In this document: in pieces, positions 22,461 through 35,107 of the stretch | Position numbering within the stretch: the stretch's first letter is position 1 | Layout of the letters: every line of letters begins with the position of its first letter | From: Brachionus manjavacas | Taxonomy: Eukaryota > Rotifera > Eurotatoria > Ploima > Brachionidae | NCBI GenBank assembly: GCA_019054805.1 | Contig: JAHQIY010000004.1 | Location: 8,750,501-8,814,500, forward strand | Length of the DNA stretch: 64,000 nucleotides | Direction of reading: 5' to 3' | Translations under genes and position numbers: made by a program | Notes under the pieces: generated by a model | The model's input: only the letters and a program-made list of their open reading frames with translations | Databases searched by the model: none | What the model was told of the DNA's origin: nothing

Positions 22461-25400
22461 ATGGCAATTTTAATTGATGGAAAGGCATTATCAAAGTCGT
22501 TTTTAGATAAAATTAGACAAGAGCTTAGCGAATTCAAGGCGAACAATGTTAATTTCCAAGTTGGTTTAGCTATTGTCCAGGTAAAAAAAAAACAATCAAA
22601 AATTATCAACAAAAAAATTTTTAATTTAAAATTTTCAACCAGGTAGGGGATCGAGCCGACTCCAACATTTACATAAGGAACAAACTTAGAACTGCCGGCG
22701 ATGTCGGAATCAATGCAAAACATCTAAAATTCGATCGTTCCGTAAGCGAATCGATTCTAATTGATGAAATTAATAAGCTTAACTTTGATCCAAAAATTCA
22801 TGGCATCATAGTTCAACTACCATTTGATTCTGAAAACGCGATAGACTCAGATTTAATAGTTAATACAGTTAGTCCTAGTAAAGATGTAGATGGATTACAT
22901 TATGCAAATGCTGGCAAAATTGTGCATGGTCAAGTAAATGAGGCATTTGTGCCATGCACCCCCAAAGGTTGTCTAGAGCTTATTAAGTCAACTGGTGTTG
23001 AATTGAAAGGAAAGAATGCTGTTGTTATTGGAAGAAGCAAATTGGTCGGTTCACCGATGGCCAATCTTCTTAAACTAAGTGACTGTACTGTGACAATTTG
23101 CCACTCTAAAACTGTCGACCTGCCTACAATTTGTCGCTCTGCTGACATTTTGGTAGTGGGCATTGGCAAACCAAAATTTGTCAAGTCCGATTGGGTCAAG
23201 CCGGGCGCTATTGTTATAGATTGTGGCATAAACTCTGTCCAGAATGACGAAAAGAAAAAAATTTGCGGTGATGTTGACTTTGAAGATGTCTGCAAGATGG
23301 CCAAGTTTGTCACTCCTGTACCTGGTGGTGTGGGTCCAATGACAGTAACCATGTTACTCCAGAACACGTTAGAATCAGCTAAAAGATACTACATGAACTA
23401 TGAAGTGGATACCCAATGGAAATGTGGCTATAATTCATTAGTCCGGGTCGAACCAGTTCCCGAGGACATAAAGATTGCCAAGTCACAGAGACCCAAGGAT
23501 ATATCAATAATTGCAGATGAAATCAGGCTGTTGGACAGTGAATTTGAGCTCTATGGCAAGAAAAAGGCCAAAATTTGCCTTTCAGTGTTGGACAGAATCG
23601 GAAACAGAAAGAACGGAAGTTATGTAGTGGTCACGGGAATAAACCCGACACCTTTGGGCGAAGGGAAATCAACAACGACTGTGGGCTTGTGTCAAGCGTT
23701 GGGTGCGCATTTGAAAAAGAACACAATCGGTTGTTTGAGACAGCCTAGTCAGGGTCCTACATTTGGAATAAAAGGAGGTGCAGCAGGAGGTGGCTATTCT
23801 CAAGTTATTCCGATGGAAGAATTCAATTTGCATCTGACTGGCGATATTCATGCGATTACGGCAGCAAATAATTTACTGGCCGCACAAATCGAGACCAGGA
23901 TGTTTCATGAAAAGACTCAGACTGACAAAGCTTTGTATAACCGCCTGGTACCATTGAAAAATGGAAAGCGAGAATTTTGCACCATTCAGCTAAGACGATT
24001 GCAAAAGTTAAAGATTGACAAAACAAATCCGGACGAGTTAACTGAAGATGAGATCGCAAAATTTTCCAGATTAAACATTGATCCGGCTACAATTACATGG
24101 AACCGAGTTTTGGACACTAATGTAATTATTTTTCTAATTAATTATTTTTAGTTCAAAAGTTTATTTTCAATATAAAAAGGATAGATTTTTAAGACGAATA
24201 ACTGTGGGTCAAGGAAACACGGAAAAAAATATGTCCCGTCAGACACAATTCGATATCACAGTTGCTTCTGAGATAATGGCCATTTTGGCCTTAACTGATA
24301 GTATGGCAGACTTTCTGATCCGTTTGGGAAGAATAGTGGTAGCTGATAGCATTGATGGTGAACCAATTACTGCCGATGATCTAGGAATAACCGGTGCTCT
24401 TGGCATCTTGTTAAAAGACACAATTAAACCGACTTTAATGCAAACATTGGAGGCTACTCCTGTATTGGTCCATGCAGGACCATTTGCTAACATTGGTAGG
24501 CTTATTTTAGTATCTTCTTTACTGATTTGACACTTGTACTAGATTTGATTATTCCTTTATAATGATTATTCCTTTAAAGATTTTAGTATCTTCTTTACTG
24601 ATTTGACACTTGTACTAGATTTGATTATTCCTTTATAATGATTTTTAGAAGAAAATTGTAAAATAATAGAACATTTTGGGATCAGGGCAAGAAAGCAGCT
24701 TAATTTTGACTTGTAGTTTTTATAAGTAGAAGTAACTTGTTCTATGACATGTTGAAATTCTTGAAGAACAACACAACACAATTTTAATATACAGTGGTTC
24801 TTGATCTGGTAAATTTACGTAAATTTACAATATTTTACGTAAATTATCTTAAATTACTAAATCCGAAACACCACTGTAGCTAGATCACAGAAGAATTGCT
24901 GCTAATTAATTTTAAATTTAATAAAAATTGGAATTTGACAAGGGCTAAAATTGGTTCTGCTAATTGTATCTGCTAATAAATTTAATATAACTCTTTGAAC
25001 CAATTTTGAAAAAACAGTGTAATTTTTTTAATCTTTTTAAGAATTTTTTCCAGAAACTGGCCTAAGGAGTTAGATTCAATTTATCAGTTGATACCAGATC
25101 TAAACTACTATTAGATAAATTTCTGACAAAACGAGTGAATCACCAGCAACATTTAGAAGACTAAGATGATTATTTCACGATTACAACTGTTTCAAGCAAG
25201 AAGTACATAATTCTAAATGAAAATTTCAAGGAAACAATTAATCAGTAAAACAAAAAACCTAGCTTTTTTCTCAACCACTTTTTGCTTTTAGTCTCCAAGT
25301 CATTTATTTTATCTTAGCATCTTGTGAAATTATTATTCTATTTACTTTTACATAATCACATAGTTTTTATCTCAATTTAATTCAATCGCTAGGCTAAAAA

Positions 25401-28400
25401 GAAGGACTAAGATCCATTCTGAGGGGCCTGAGGATTTCCTCAAAATATTTAAATAAATAAAAATCAGTTGATACAATATACAGAACCAATTTACAGATAT
25501 ACAGAATTTTTCATTTTTAGTCCAAAATCCAAGATAGAAACTCAAACCTTGCCGTGCTGCAATTCATTCTTGTTTTATACACTGTACCAACACTTTTCCA
25601 AAAATGAAGAATATTTCATTTTCAAATTTATTTTAAAATTAATGTCAAATTGAGGTATTCATTACTAATTTCGAAACAAAGAGTTTTATTTCATGAAATA
25701 ATTTGGCATATATTTGGTTTCATTTTTTGGGTTTGAATTACAAAATGTATCCAATGGTGAAATTACATTGAAAAAGTACAATATTTTTTTCAGTTTCAAA
25801 TAAAAAAGTAATTTTAAGATAATATTGCAAGCATGAAAAATTGCTTTTTTTTGTATATTTTGACTTAGCGTTTGTAATATGATTATCCTAAAGATAATAT
25901 TTAAAGTTTAAAAAACTATCTACGCTCTTTTTTCCATTTTTTTTATTAATTAAATATCTGTTAATATGCATCAAACGAACGTCAATTATCACGTAAAATT
26001 AAATATGGTTCATTTTTTACTTGAACAATTCTTGTTCCTAGATTTAAGTAGAGAGGGCATTTAGGTATTTTGGATTGATGAAAGGATAATACCATGTCAA
26101 CTAGATCAGAGCAAATGCTATTTCTAAAACTCGTTCAAATTAAAAAAAAAAAAACAAAAAAATTAATTATTCCATATTTTATTTTATATTAGTTTCGAAA
26201 ATTAGGCATCATTTTAAATAGCTATTCAATCAATTTATTCACCATATCTAAAAGTTTTTCAACTAATTAGAAATCTGAACACCCAATTCTATTTTGGTTC
26301 ACCTTTTCGTGAATAAAAAAAATTAGGTAAACTTATATTTCACAAACCAACAAGGATTTTTCGCATAATATGTGAACCATGGTTCATTAGATAGAGTTTT
26401 CGACGATTGAATATTAATTTAAATCTAAATGAATTATTAATCTTTTTTGTTTGTTTTTTTTTTTTTATATACTTAAATTTTATCCTTTTTTTACTGATTT
26501 ATTCAATTCTCTTTTTACATTTTTTTTTATTTTTTATCTGAGAAATTTTAAAAATACAACGCCACCTTATTTAATGATGGTCTCGGCCTGAGAGCAAAAT
26601 AAAAATAATAATAATAATAACATTTATAATAATAATAAATCTTTTTTTTCATATATTTTTATTTTGAAGTTAAATAAAGTATTTTCAATGTTTTTTTTCA
26701 AATTACTAAAAAAATTTAAACTCATTCTATTTCATTAAAGAGTTTAATTTCAAATATTTTAAATGCTTACAATATTAGCCTAAAATTATTTTTTTATTTG
26801 AATCTGAAAAAAATAAAGAATATTGTTTCCGCACAAAGAAAAATCTTTTAAACAAAAAAAAAACTGTTCAGCACAAAGACCCCTCTTCTCAGCACTAATC
26901 AATTAAATAAGTCTAAAAAAGCTTTTTGTTACAAAGTAATTTTACGTATATTTACGTAAATTTACGTAAAATTACCATAAATCCACTTGTCAAATCGGTA
27001 CTGTAAGAACATATAAAATGCGATATTTTGAAATGTATTTTTTGTTAACTCATTTGTTGATAAAGCAAATTTTGAAATTTTTGTCTTTTAATTTCAAATA
27101 CAAAAAATTCATGCAAAATAAAATTATTGTTTAAACACAAAATTTTGTGCTAAAAAGCTTTTTTAGATGATTTAAATTTTTTGTGCTGAGATGAGGGGTC
27201 TTGGTGCTGATAAGATTTTTTTTGCGCTAAAAAGATTTTTGTTTGTGCGGAAAAGGGAGACCCAAAAAAATACTAAAAACATCGCACTTTTTCAATGTTA
27301 TTTCAACATTGGATGCATTTTGTGATTCAAACACAAAAAGTTCAACTATTTCAAAGATCAGATACCAAATTCATTAAATTTAGTGTTTTAATTTAAAATA
27401 TTTCTTATTTGAAAACTTAAAATTTAAAGTAAAAATTCAAAATATTCAACAATCCCAATTTAAGAAGGACGGTATATTAAATAGAAATAAAAATAATAAT
27501 AATAAATAAACAATTTGAGGCAGCACAGAATGGAACCTAGCCCTTCTTTTTAACCCAACGAATGGAAAAAACGAATAAAATAAAAAAATAAAAAGTAGTG
27601 AAAGAAGTAAAGTTTAAACATAATTTAAAATAGATTCAAATATTTGAAAAAGTGAATTGAATTTTGCGTTGCAGTTGTTAAACTCGATATGACGCGAGAT
27701 CTTGAATAAATTGTTGATGATTTGCCCTTTTGACAAGGAATTTGTACAAAAGTTATTTTGATCTAGTTTCCAGGTTTAAGGATTTGTGGATAGTAACAAC
27801 TTTGGTTTTAAAATGGAAAAATTTGATGTGCTTAAGCACCTTTTTTTACAGACGTATTGTCTAATAGAAGATGAAGATGATTTTACAAAATGACAATGAG
27901 TTTTTTAGCCTAAGACCTTTGATTCTGCGACAAAATTGACCTTGTGCGACACCTTGGTGCTGATATTTTCGAACAGTTTCTTGAAGCACAGTTTAGGATC
28001 GAATTGGATACCTAAAAAAATTGGAAAGGGGTCTAGAGGGATCGGTTTGTTGTCTATTTGTAATTTTAGTTTGTATTTGGATTGATAGTTTGCACGATGA
28101 CCAGCAATTGTAAAGACGGTGTGGAATGTTTTGTTTGTGTTGATACGCAGTCCCAATTGGCCACAGAAGGTTTGGATGTAGTGAATGATGTGATTTAACT
28201 TTGGTTCAATTAATCGAAGTGAACTATTCGAATACCAAAAGCCGCGAAAAGAGCTATTTGAATATCACTTGGGATAATTTTCGTAATATCGCTGAAAAAT
28301 AAAGAAAAAAGGGTTGGTGAGAGACAGGTGCCTTGGGATACACCACTCGAGGTTCCAAATACATCTGAGAGAGAGTTGTTGATGGAGACCACAAACTTCC

Positions 28401-30048
28401 TATTGATGAAATAGGAATATATGCAATAGATAATTGTCTTTTTTGACTTAAAATTTTGCACACTCGAATATAAGCTCTTAAATTAAGTGGCATTTTGAAA
28501 ATTCAAATAAAAATTTTTCAAGTATTTATCAAAATTTAAGTACATCATTCAAAAACTAAATTCTTAAGCTTTAATTAAGTTGTATAGTTGTACGGGGTGA
28601 GTTTAAGTTCATTTAGGTTCCTCATGTTCTGTACATCATTTTGTTAGTTATTGACTTTTTTTTGGAATTTTTCTCCAACAAAATTCCCTTTACACCCATC
28701 TTTACTTCATTAGTTAATTTCAAAATGTTTTCAAGCATGCTTGTTCGCATATTAGCTACACATACTTATGATTTATATGTTATCATAAAGTGATCAAATA
28801 TTCATCACCACTGAGGACAAGAAGGCCTTAGAGTATTTTTGAAATTTTAGACTACCAGTTTTGATCACCCGTTAATAAATTGGTAATTTTCAAAACAAAA
28901 ACAACATCAATAATATTTCAAATAATCAAATTTTTTTCTTCTAACTGTAGTTTATGATTTTAGTCACAATAAAAAAAAAAAAAATTTCAGAAGAAATTTA
29001 CTTTAGTGTCAAATCAGCATTATAATCCAAATAATTTTCTAAAATACTTTTTGAATAGCTCATGGAAATTCATCAATTATAGCTGATAAAATTGGTCTTA
29101 AACTCGTAGGCAAAGATGGTTTTGTAATTACTGAAGCAGGCTTCGGAGCTGATATTGGAATGGAAAAATTTTTCAACATAAAATGTAGATATTCTAATTT
29201 GGTTCCTAATTGTGCAGTTTTAGTGGCAACTATTCGAGCTTTGAAACTGCATGGTGGAGGTCCAAAGGTTGAGCCCGGAACTCCAATTCCAGTCGAGTAC
29301 TGCAACGAAAATTTAGATCTAGTCAGGGCAGGGTGTTCAAATTTAATTCGACACATTGAAAATTCAAATAAATTTGGCATCCCAGTTGTGGTAGCTTTGA
29401 ATAAATTTAGCAAAGATAGTCAAAAAGAAATTGATCTCGTGTTAGAGATTAGTAAGCAAAATGGTGCATTTGATGCTGTTTTGTGCGAAAATTGGGAAAA
29501 AGGAGGAGAAGGTGGCATTGAATTAGCAAATGCGGTGCTGCGTGCTTCTAAGCAACAAAGCAAATTAAAATTTTTATACGATTTGAATTTGTCTATAGAG
29601 GAGAAAATAAGGAAAATAGCCCAGGATATATATCACGCTAAAGATATTGAAATTTCAGAATCAGCACAAAAAAAAATAGACACTTTAAAAAAACAAGTGA
29701 TTAAAATCTTCTCAAATTTCATTTAAAATTTTTTTTTTCAATTACTTAGGGTTTTAACAATCTTCCAATTTGCATGTCAAAAACACAGTATTCGTTTTCG
29801 GACAACCCTGATCTAAAAGGAGCCCCTGAGGGCTTCATTTTACCAATTCGTGATGTTAGAGCAAGTATTGGCGCCGGTTTCATTTATCCACTAGTTGGAA
29901 CTGTAAGTTAACTTTAGATTAATTTGAAAATTGATTCAACCGAAACTTTTCTTTTTAGATAACTACAATACCTGGGTTACCAACCCGACCTTGTTTTTAT
30001 GACATGGATATTGATCCTGAAAGTGAGGAAATTTTTGGACTTTCATAA
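22461..30048 (+). CDS. MTHFD1: C1-tetrahydrofolate synthase (trifunctional), complete
   Basis: Six exons: 22461-22580, 22643-24121, 24180-24495, 29059-29696, 29750-29902 and 29959-30048. They give 931 residues; human MTHFD1 has 935. The N-terminal methylene-THF dehydrogenase/cyclohydrolase keeps Y50 and K54 of the SNIYIRNK active-site motif and [10 protein letters not shown]. The formate-THF ligase keeps the ATP loop [12 protein letters not shown] and [20 protein letters not shown], and ends with [11 protein letters not shown]. It interconverts one-carbon folates for purine, thymidylate and methionine synthesis, normally in the cytosol. An in-frame ATG at 22425 adds 12 basic/hydrophobic residues. 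Introns are 53-62 nt except intron 3 (4563 nt), which is filled with repeats. AATAAA lies at 30088-30093. Confidence 0.97.
24505..24646 (+). repeat. Tandem duplication, 76-bp period
   Basis: The segment beginning ttttagtatcttcttt at 24505 recurs at 24581, with about 62 matching bases and only the unit's end varying. It starts ten bases after the intron 3 donor of the synthase gene. Confidence 0.85.
24790..24878. mobile_element. 89-bp TA-flanked miniature element
   Basis: Perfect 9-bp inverted ends tacagtggt and accactgta enclose a core rich in palindromic tttacgtaaa motifs. TA ends and tiny size suggest a Tc1/mariner-type MITE. It lies in the synthase intron. Confidence 0.6.
25391..25460 (+). 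repeat. Short (AAAT)n-tailed dispersed repeat, copy 1
   Basis: The core ggctaaaaagaaggactaag, then gatccattctg, a GC patch, then a tail aaatattt-aaataaataaa. Relatives lie at 35683-35760 and 43223-43300 (+) and 27497-27557 (-). Probably SINE or LINE 3' ends. Confidence 0.5.
26565..26640 (+). repeat. Retroelement-like 3' end with (AAT)n tail
   Basis: A short GC-richer block (cgccacctt ... ggtctcggcctgagagc) ends in repeated AAT units, as at the 3' ends of non-LTR elements. No coding part is attached. Confidence 0.4.
26829..27256. mobile_element. Foldback element with ~105-bp inverted arms
   Basis: The left arm at 26829-26932 and right arm at 27157-27256 are near-complementary; shared blocks include tccgcacaaa, aaaaatctttt, aagacccctc, tctcagcac and tctaaaaaagcttttt. 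The loop of about 225 bp is A/T-rich and contains repeated ttacgtaaa motifs. There is no coding capacity. It sits within intron 3 of the synthase gene. Confidence 0.75.
27497..27557 (-). repeat. Short (AAAT)n-tailed dispersed repeat, minus copy
   Basis: Read on the minus strand it gives aagaagggctagg, then ttccattctg, then a tail of tttatttattatt, matching the copy at 25391. Confidence 0.45.
27620..28493 (-). pseudogene. Non-LTR reverse transcriptase fragment
   Basis: Broken minus-strand frames contain RT signatures. [16 protein letters not shown] corresponds to the G-x-PQG-x-LSP block. ALFAAF sits where the ADD catalytic motif is expected and has lost it. [15 protein letters not shown] and [10 protein letters not shown] correspond to the thumb region. 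Two frames alternate and both ends are missing. It was inserted in intron 3 of the synthase gene, opposite to its transcription. Confidence 0.75.
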
Positions 30049-30093
30049 GATTTACTAGATTTTAGCTAAAATTATTTAGATAATTTTAATAAA

Positions 30094-33000
30094 TCATTAT
30101 TTTAATAAATCATTATATAGAAAATTTTAAAGGGAATATTGCAAGCATTTTCATTTTTAAAATTAAACTTTTTGGTGAAATAGAACGAGTTGAACTTTAA
30201 TATGAAAAAGTGAAAAAAAAATATTGAAAATTCTTTATTAAATTCTTAACTTTAACTAAGAAAAAAAATTTAACAATCCAGATGAATGCTTGATAATTAT
30301 ATCATTGATGAATTTTTTATTAAAAAAAATTGATTTTGATTTTTAATCTTAAAAAAAAACACATATTCTATTATTTATTTATAATCTATTCCAATTGCTA
30401 ATATCAAAGAGAATTAAAAATTTAAAAAAGGCTTTGTCAATCTCAATAAAAATTGAACAAAAATATTTCCCTTTTTGAAAAAAAATTAAAGTTTCTAAAA
30501 CGGCACCATTTCTATTTTTTATTTTATTTTATTTTTCAATCTGTACAACAAAAAAAAATCAGGCAATAAAGAAAAGCTTTAAGTTCGTAAAAGTTTGATC
30601 AAAACTGGAAAAATTCAAATCTAAATATTTCACCCTAAAATAGTAGAATGGAAGGAATTTTCGGACGCCTTATGCTCCACAAGAAGTTGAAGTTAGAAGA
30701 AGAATAAGAAGAATTACAATAATTAAGATATTATTTTTCCATCTACTTGGATCGAATTTTATTTTACTATAAAAACTTAACTTTAAATTTACTTATTTAA
30801 TAAATTTTTAATAAGCAAAAAATTATACAGAAGAATTTTTTTTTAACTACTCCATGATAAATAAAAAAACTAAAAGCACCTTTAATTTCTGATTCCAAAT
30901 AATCAGAAAAGTAAAAATTTATTTTAAAGTAAAAAATAGCAAAAATATGGTTTATTTTAGCCCTTTTTTCGAAAATTTAAATGCTCTTTATTTTATTTAT
31001 TTTTCAATCAAAAATCATTTCCTTTTTCCTTTTTCAATTTTTTAATATCAATTGTGCTTATACATTTTTTTTAGTCTCAAAAACTAGTTGAAATATGGTT
31101 TATTCATCTATTTTGATTTCATTTATCGTAATTTACTCTTTAATTAACCTTTTAATTCATTTTTGTTTGATTTTCCCATAAAGTAGAGTACAAAAATAAA
31201 CAAATTCACCTGCGGTGTATGCATCATTTACCACCTAAACCAGATCATAAAAATTTTATTTTTTTACATTTAATTTAAAAAAAGTTCATGAAAATGATAA
31301 TTTGTGGATTTAGTCTTAAATTTATTTTTGTTCTGTAGCAAATTTACTAATAATAAAAATTTCAAAATATTTTTAACTCATTTGAATTAATAATTGGTGT
31401 GTAATTAAATTCAAATATGATAAAAAATTTTTGTTAGAATTTTTCTTTCTATCTAAAATTGAAACAAAATTTAAAAATTTTTTTGTTATAAATCCAAAAA
31501 TGACCCTCTGCACTGATTATTTTATACAATAACAATTTTTTAAATAGTTAAAAATTAATTTGATCATTTGAGCATCAAAAATTGATCATAAGCTTCAAAA
31601 TGCCTCTAAAGTCCGATAAATATTGTAAAATTTAAAATTCAGCTTTTTCTCTGAAACTTGCAATCCATAAAAATAAATTTAACATTTTTTTTTCAAATTT
31701 AAACACCTTTTGCTCTAATTAGCACATTCAGAAAAAAAATATCTCCTTCATTTTTTTTGAAAATTTTGACTAATTTTTTTAAATCCAATTTAGTTTTATT
31801 TAACTTTTATTTAATTTAAATTCAGAATTTCATCATACAAAAGCAGTAAAATAATTTTGAAGACATACAAACTAGATTATTTAACAGAAATTCCTTGGTT
31901 CATGAAATGTAAGAAATATTTTTCCACCGAGATAATATACAGCCTTTAATGTCCCAAAAATATAAATGAAAAAAGAAACAATAAACAAATGTTTTAAAAT
32001 TAATTTATCAAATGATTAAAATTCATATTAATATTTTAGATTAAATCTTTCATAAAATTAATTTTTTGTTTAAATCATAAAAAAAAAAAAATGAGAAATT
32101 GAGAGTAATAGTAGCAGTATTGATAAGCAATTTTTGGGAAAAGGGTGAAAGCAAAGTTTTTTGGAAAAATGTTCCATTTTTGCTGATTAACTTGATAAAC
32201 TTGAACATAATAATGCAAATTAAATTTTAAGTAAGATTTTTCATTTTAAAATGTGACAGTTCAATTTAAAAAAAGCTTGTATTTTAATCAGATTTGTCAT
32301 AAATCGCTTGAAATTGAAGTCAGTTCTATAACAGGTACTAAATTTGAAACCCATATTCTATCCATACTCTCTAGGTACTAAAAAAAATTTTCAAGATTAA
32401 TATAGATATTTTAAAAGATTTCTAATTTATTGATTCAGAGTTTTAAAGCTTCAAATTACTTAATATCTATTAAGACTTTATAAGATTAATTTGCTCGTTT
32501 TTACTTTTCAATCAAGAAGCGTGCATAATTCAAAAAACAATTTTGTTTAAATATTTCTGAATAAAAATCGAACACAAATTAGTTTAATCAAGTGGAAATA
32601 GTTGAGGCCCAATTAGTCGAATTATTTATCTGTTAATAATGGCTTTAAGGCTTTACTTATCTATTTGGGTACTTTCTGCTATAAACATTAAGTAATTTTA
32701 ATCAAATAATAAACTTGATAGTTTTCAAAAAGCGTAAATAAATCGATAAATTTCAAACTGTTTTAACTATTCAAGAGCTTTTCGTATAGAGATAATTTGC
32801 TTATCAATTAATATGCTCGTTTCACATAAACTTTTCAGAATAGGCTTTGTTCTAAGCATAAAATAATGTTTTGAATAAATAAAAATAAATACCTTGAAAT
32901 TAATTATTGGGTTTTTTTAAACAGGTCCGAAACTAAACCAGGACGAGTACATCAATAATTTTATTTTTTCAAACTTTGAATTGCTTTTGTCTTTGTTTTA

Positions 33001-34680
33001 AATAAACAGGAGTTTAAAAATAAATTACATATTTCGACGGTGGCTAATAAACTTTTGAAATTATTTGATTTTAATTAGCAAACCTTTTAATACAAATCTG
33101 ATGAAAATTTTTGAAACTTAAAAAATTAACAAAAATTCGAAATTTAAGTTTTAATTTATTGAAAATTTTTCTGTCAATTTATTTCGAAATTGTTGTAATT
33201 AACAAATTTGCATCATTATTCTAAAAATTTATTTTTTTCTAGTAAAATCATAGGAAAATAATTGATTTCATTTACAAAAAAATGTTTACTAGCATTTTGT
33301 AACAGAAAAACTAACAATCAATTTTGCCAAAATAAAAATCTTGTTTGCTATGAAACAAATTTCTTAAAGGTTAAAAAATATTTTTGACAAATGGCAACTT
33401 ATTTTTTCTCTCATCAAGCTTTATAGTTTAATTATGAATTTAACTTAAACTTCGAAAAAAATTGAAAAAAAATTTAAACTTTTTCTTAGTCAATTATTTT
33501 AAATTTAAATTTGCCAAAAATATTTTTTTTTTTTACTAATTTTTTAATTTTTACTTCTCCTCAAAGAGATTTAATTGAAAATCAAAAATAATGGAGTTTT
33601 TTAGCCTCTATTCGACCATTTAAGAACTGTTTCATTGTTTGCTCTGGGTACAATGTTGCTGTTAAAAATATGCTTTTAATTATTCAAATAAAATTAGAAA
33701 CAAAAATCAATGAGAAATTTCTTAGTTTTTAAAAGTAAAAAAAAATTATTTGATTTATTTATTTATTAATTGAATTGTCCTTCTTTTAAGAAAAATAAAT
33801 TTAAAAAATAAAGATAAAAATTGAATTATTAAGTGATTAGTAAAAAATTTAGAAAAATAAGAAAGACATAGAAAATTAAAAAAAAATAATGATTTTCCCA
33901 ATTTAATTTATCAATATTTATAAACAGCCATCGTTCTGATCATGATTTGGACACTTTTTATTTCTGATGTTAAATCGACCATTCAGTCAAATTTTTTATG
34001 ACAAAATTTGAACATGTCTTAAATTTAATAATTTAATTTAAAAAATTTTCCAGGGAAATTCATTTTTTTTAGTTTCATATTTTGCTAATTCGATGATATT
34101 AAATTCCTTTTATGGTTAAAATTTAAATTCAATAAAAGTTATCAAAAAATGAACCCAATTTTTTTTGTTGAACTTTTTTAAATTATGTCATAGTCGAATA
34201 TATCAACCATGCACTCAATTTTTATAAAATAAATATGAAGCCAAATATTAAATTAGATTAATTGTTTCAAATATATTATTGCATTTAAATTTAAAAAAAT
34301 CTCTGAATTATGACTTATTTTATACTACGCAAATACTCCCAGGCATAATTACTGAATGGGTTGAAGGAATGCTCTCAGATTAGTTCTATAATAGAGTTTA
34401 GGGTGTTTAAGTAAAAAACACACTTTAACCCCGGAATTTGAGATTTTGTTTGAATTTTGATATTATTTATCTCACTTTTTTACCTTCATTTGAAATTTTT
34501 TTTAGAATATTTTATTACATTCTGTATTATCAAAATAGTTTTGATAAATTCTTTAAAATATTGGTAACGTGTCCTATTAAGAGAGGCATAATACTCTAAA
34601 AATAAATTAGACTTGGGGTGGAAGGAATAAATTTTACAAAAAGTTTTTGCCGGAAACTTTGAAGATCGAATGATCAGAAA
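30094..34680. other. 4.6-kb stretch with no gene seen
   Basis: Downstream of the synthase poly(A) signal the DNA is very A/T-rich. No open frame of coding-like composition, no splice-bounded exon and no clear repeat could be supported. Confidence 0.5.
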
Positions 34681-34689
34681 CTTGTAAAT

Positions 34690-34915
34690 AAAATCAGCAA
34701 AAAAGCGTAATATCTTTACTGGTTTTTGTTAATCAGAGTCGTAGAATCATGGAATAAATTGACCATGGAAACAATGTCAGTCAAAACAATTAACAGTTGC
34801 AAAGATCGAATTTAACATGAGATGTCACTACTAAAATCAAGATTGCAAAAGCCATAAATGGCTTGGCGCCTTTTGGCGATGGTATAAAATGCTATTCCGC
34901 AGTAAACCATCAAAA
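34690..34915 (+). pseudogene. 3' fragment of a CR1-like LINE
   Basis: The translation around 34727-34815 reads RVVESWNKLTMETMSVKTIN followed by a short Lys/Arg segment and a stop. This is the typical C-terminus of CR1-clade ORF2 (RVV-x2-WN-x-LP). It is 5'-truncated with stops upstream, as usual for dead LINE copies. Confidence 0.6.
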
Positions 34916-35107
34916 CTGTTTTTTTTTTAATTAAAAAAAATAACTTTTATTATTTAACGATTCATTTTTTTATTTAAATAAAATCAGAACAAAAGCATTA
35001 ATTATATGTACAGGAAAAAAAAAGCTGATTTATATAATTTTAATTTGATAAATCTTGAAACATCCGAAATAGATTTTACAAAAAAAACTAAAAAAAAAAA
35101 CTAAAAA

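Larger units (their letters stand above)
25720..27350. mobile_element. Outer inverted pair enclosing nested foldback DNA
   Basis: The segment at about 25720-25795 matches the reverse complement of about 27280-27350 over roughly 60-70 bp; shared pieces include ctttttcaatgt, atttca and cattttgt. This suggests a larger non-autonomous element of about 1.6 kb whose interior holds the palindromic element at 26829-27256. Confidence 0.45.

Noticed and set aside
22930-23367. Minus-strand ORF of 145 codons inside C1-THF synthase exon 2
   Set aside because: Shadow of the highly conserved plus-strand synthase.
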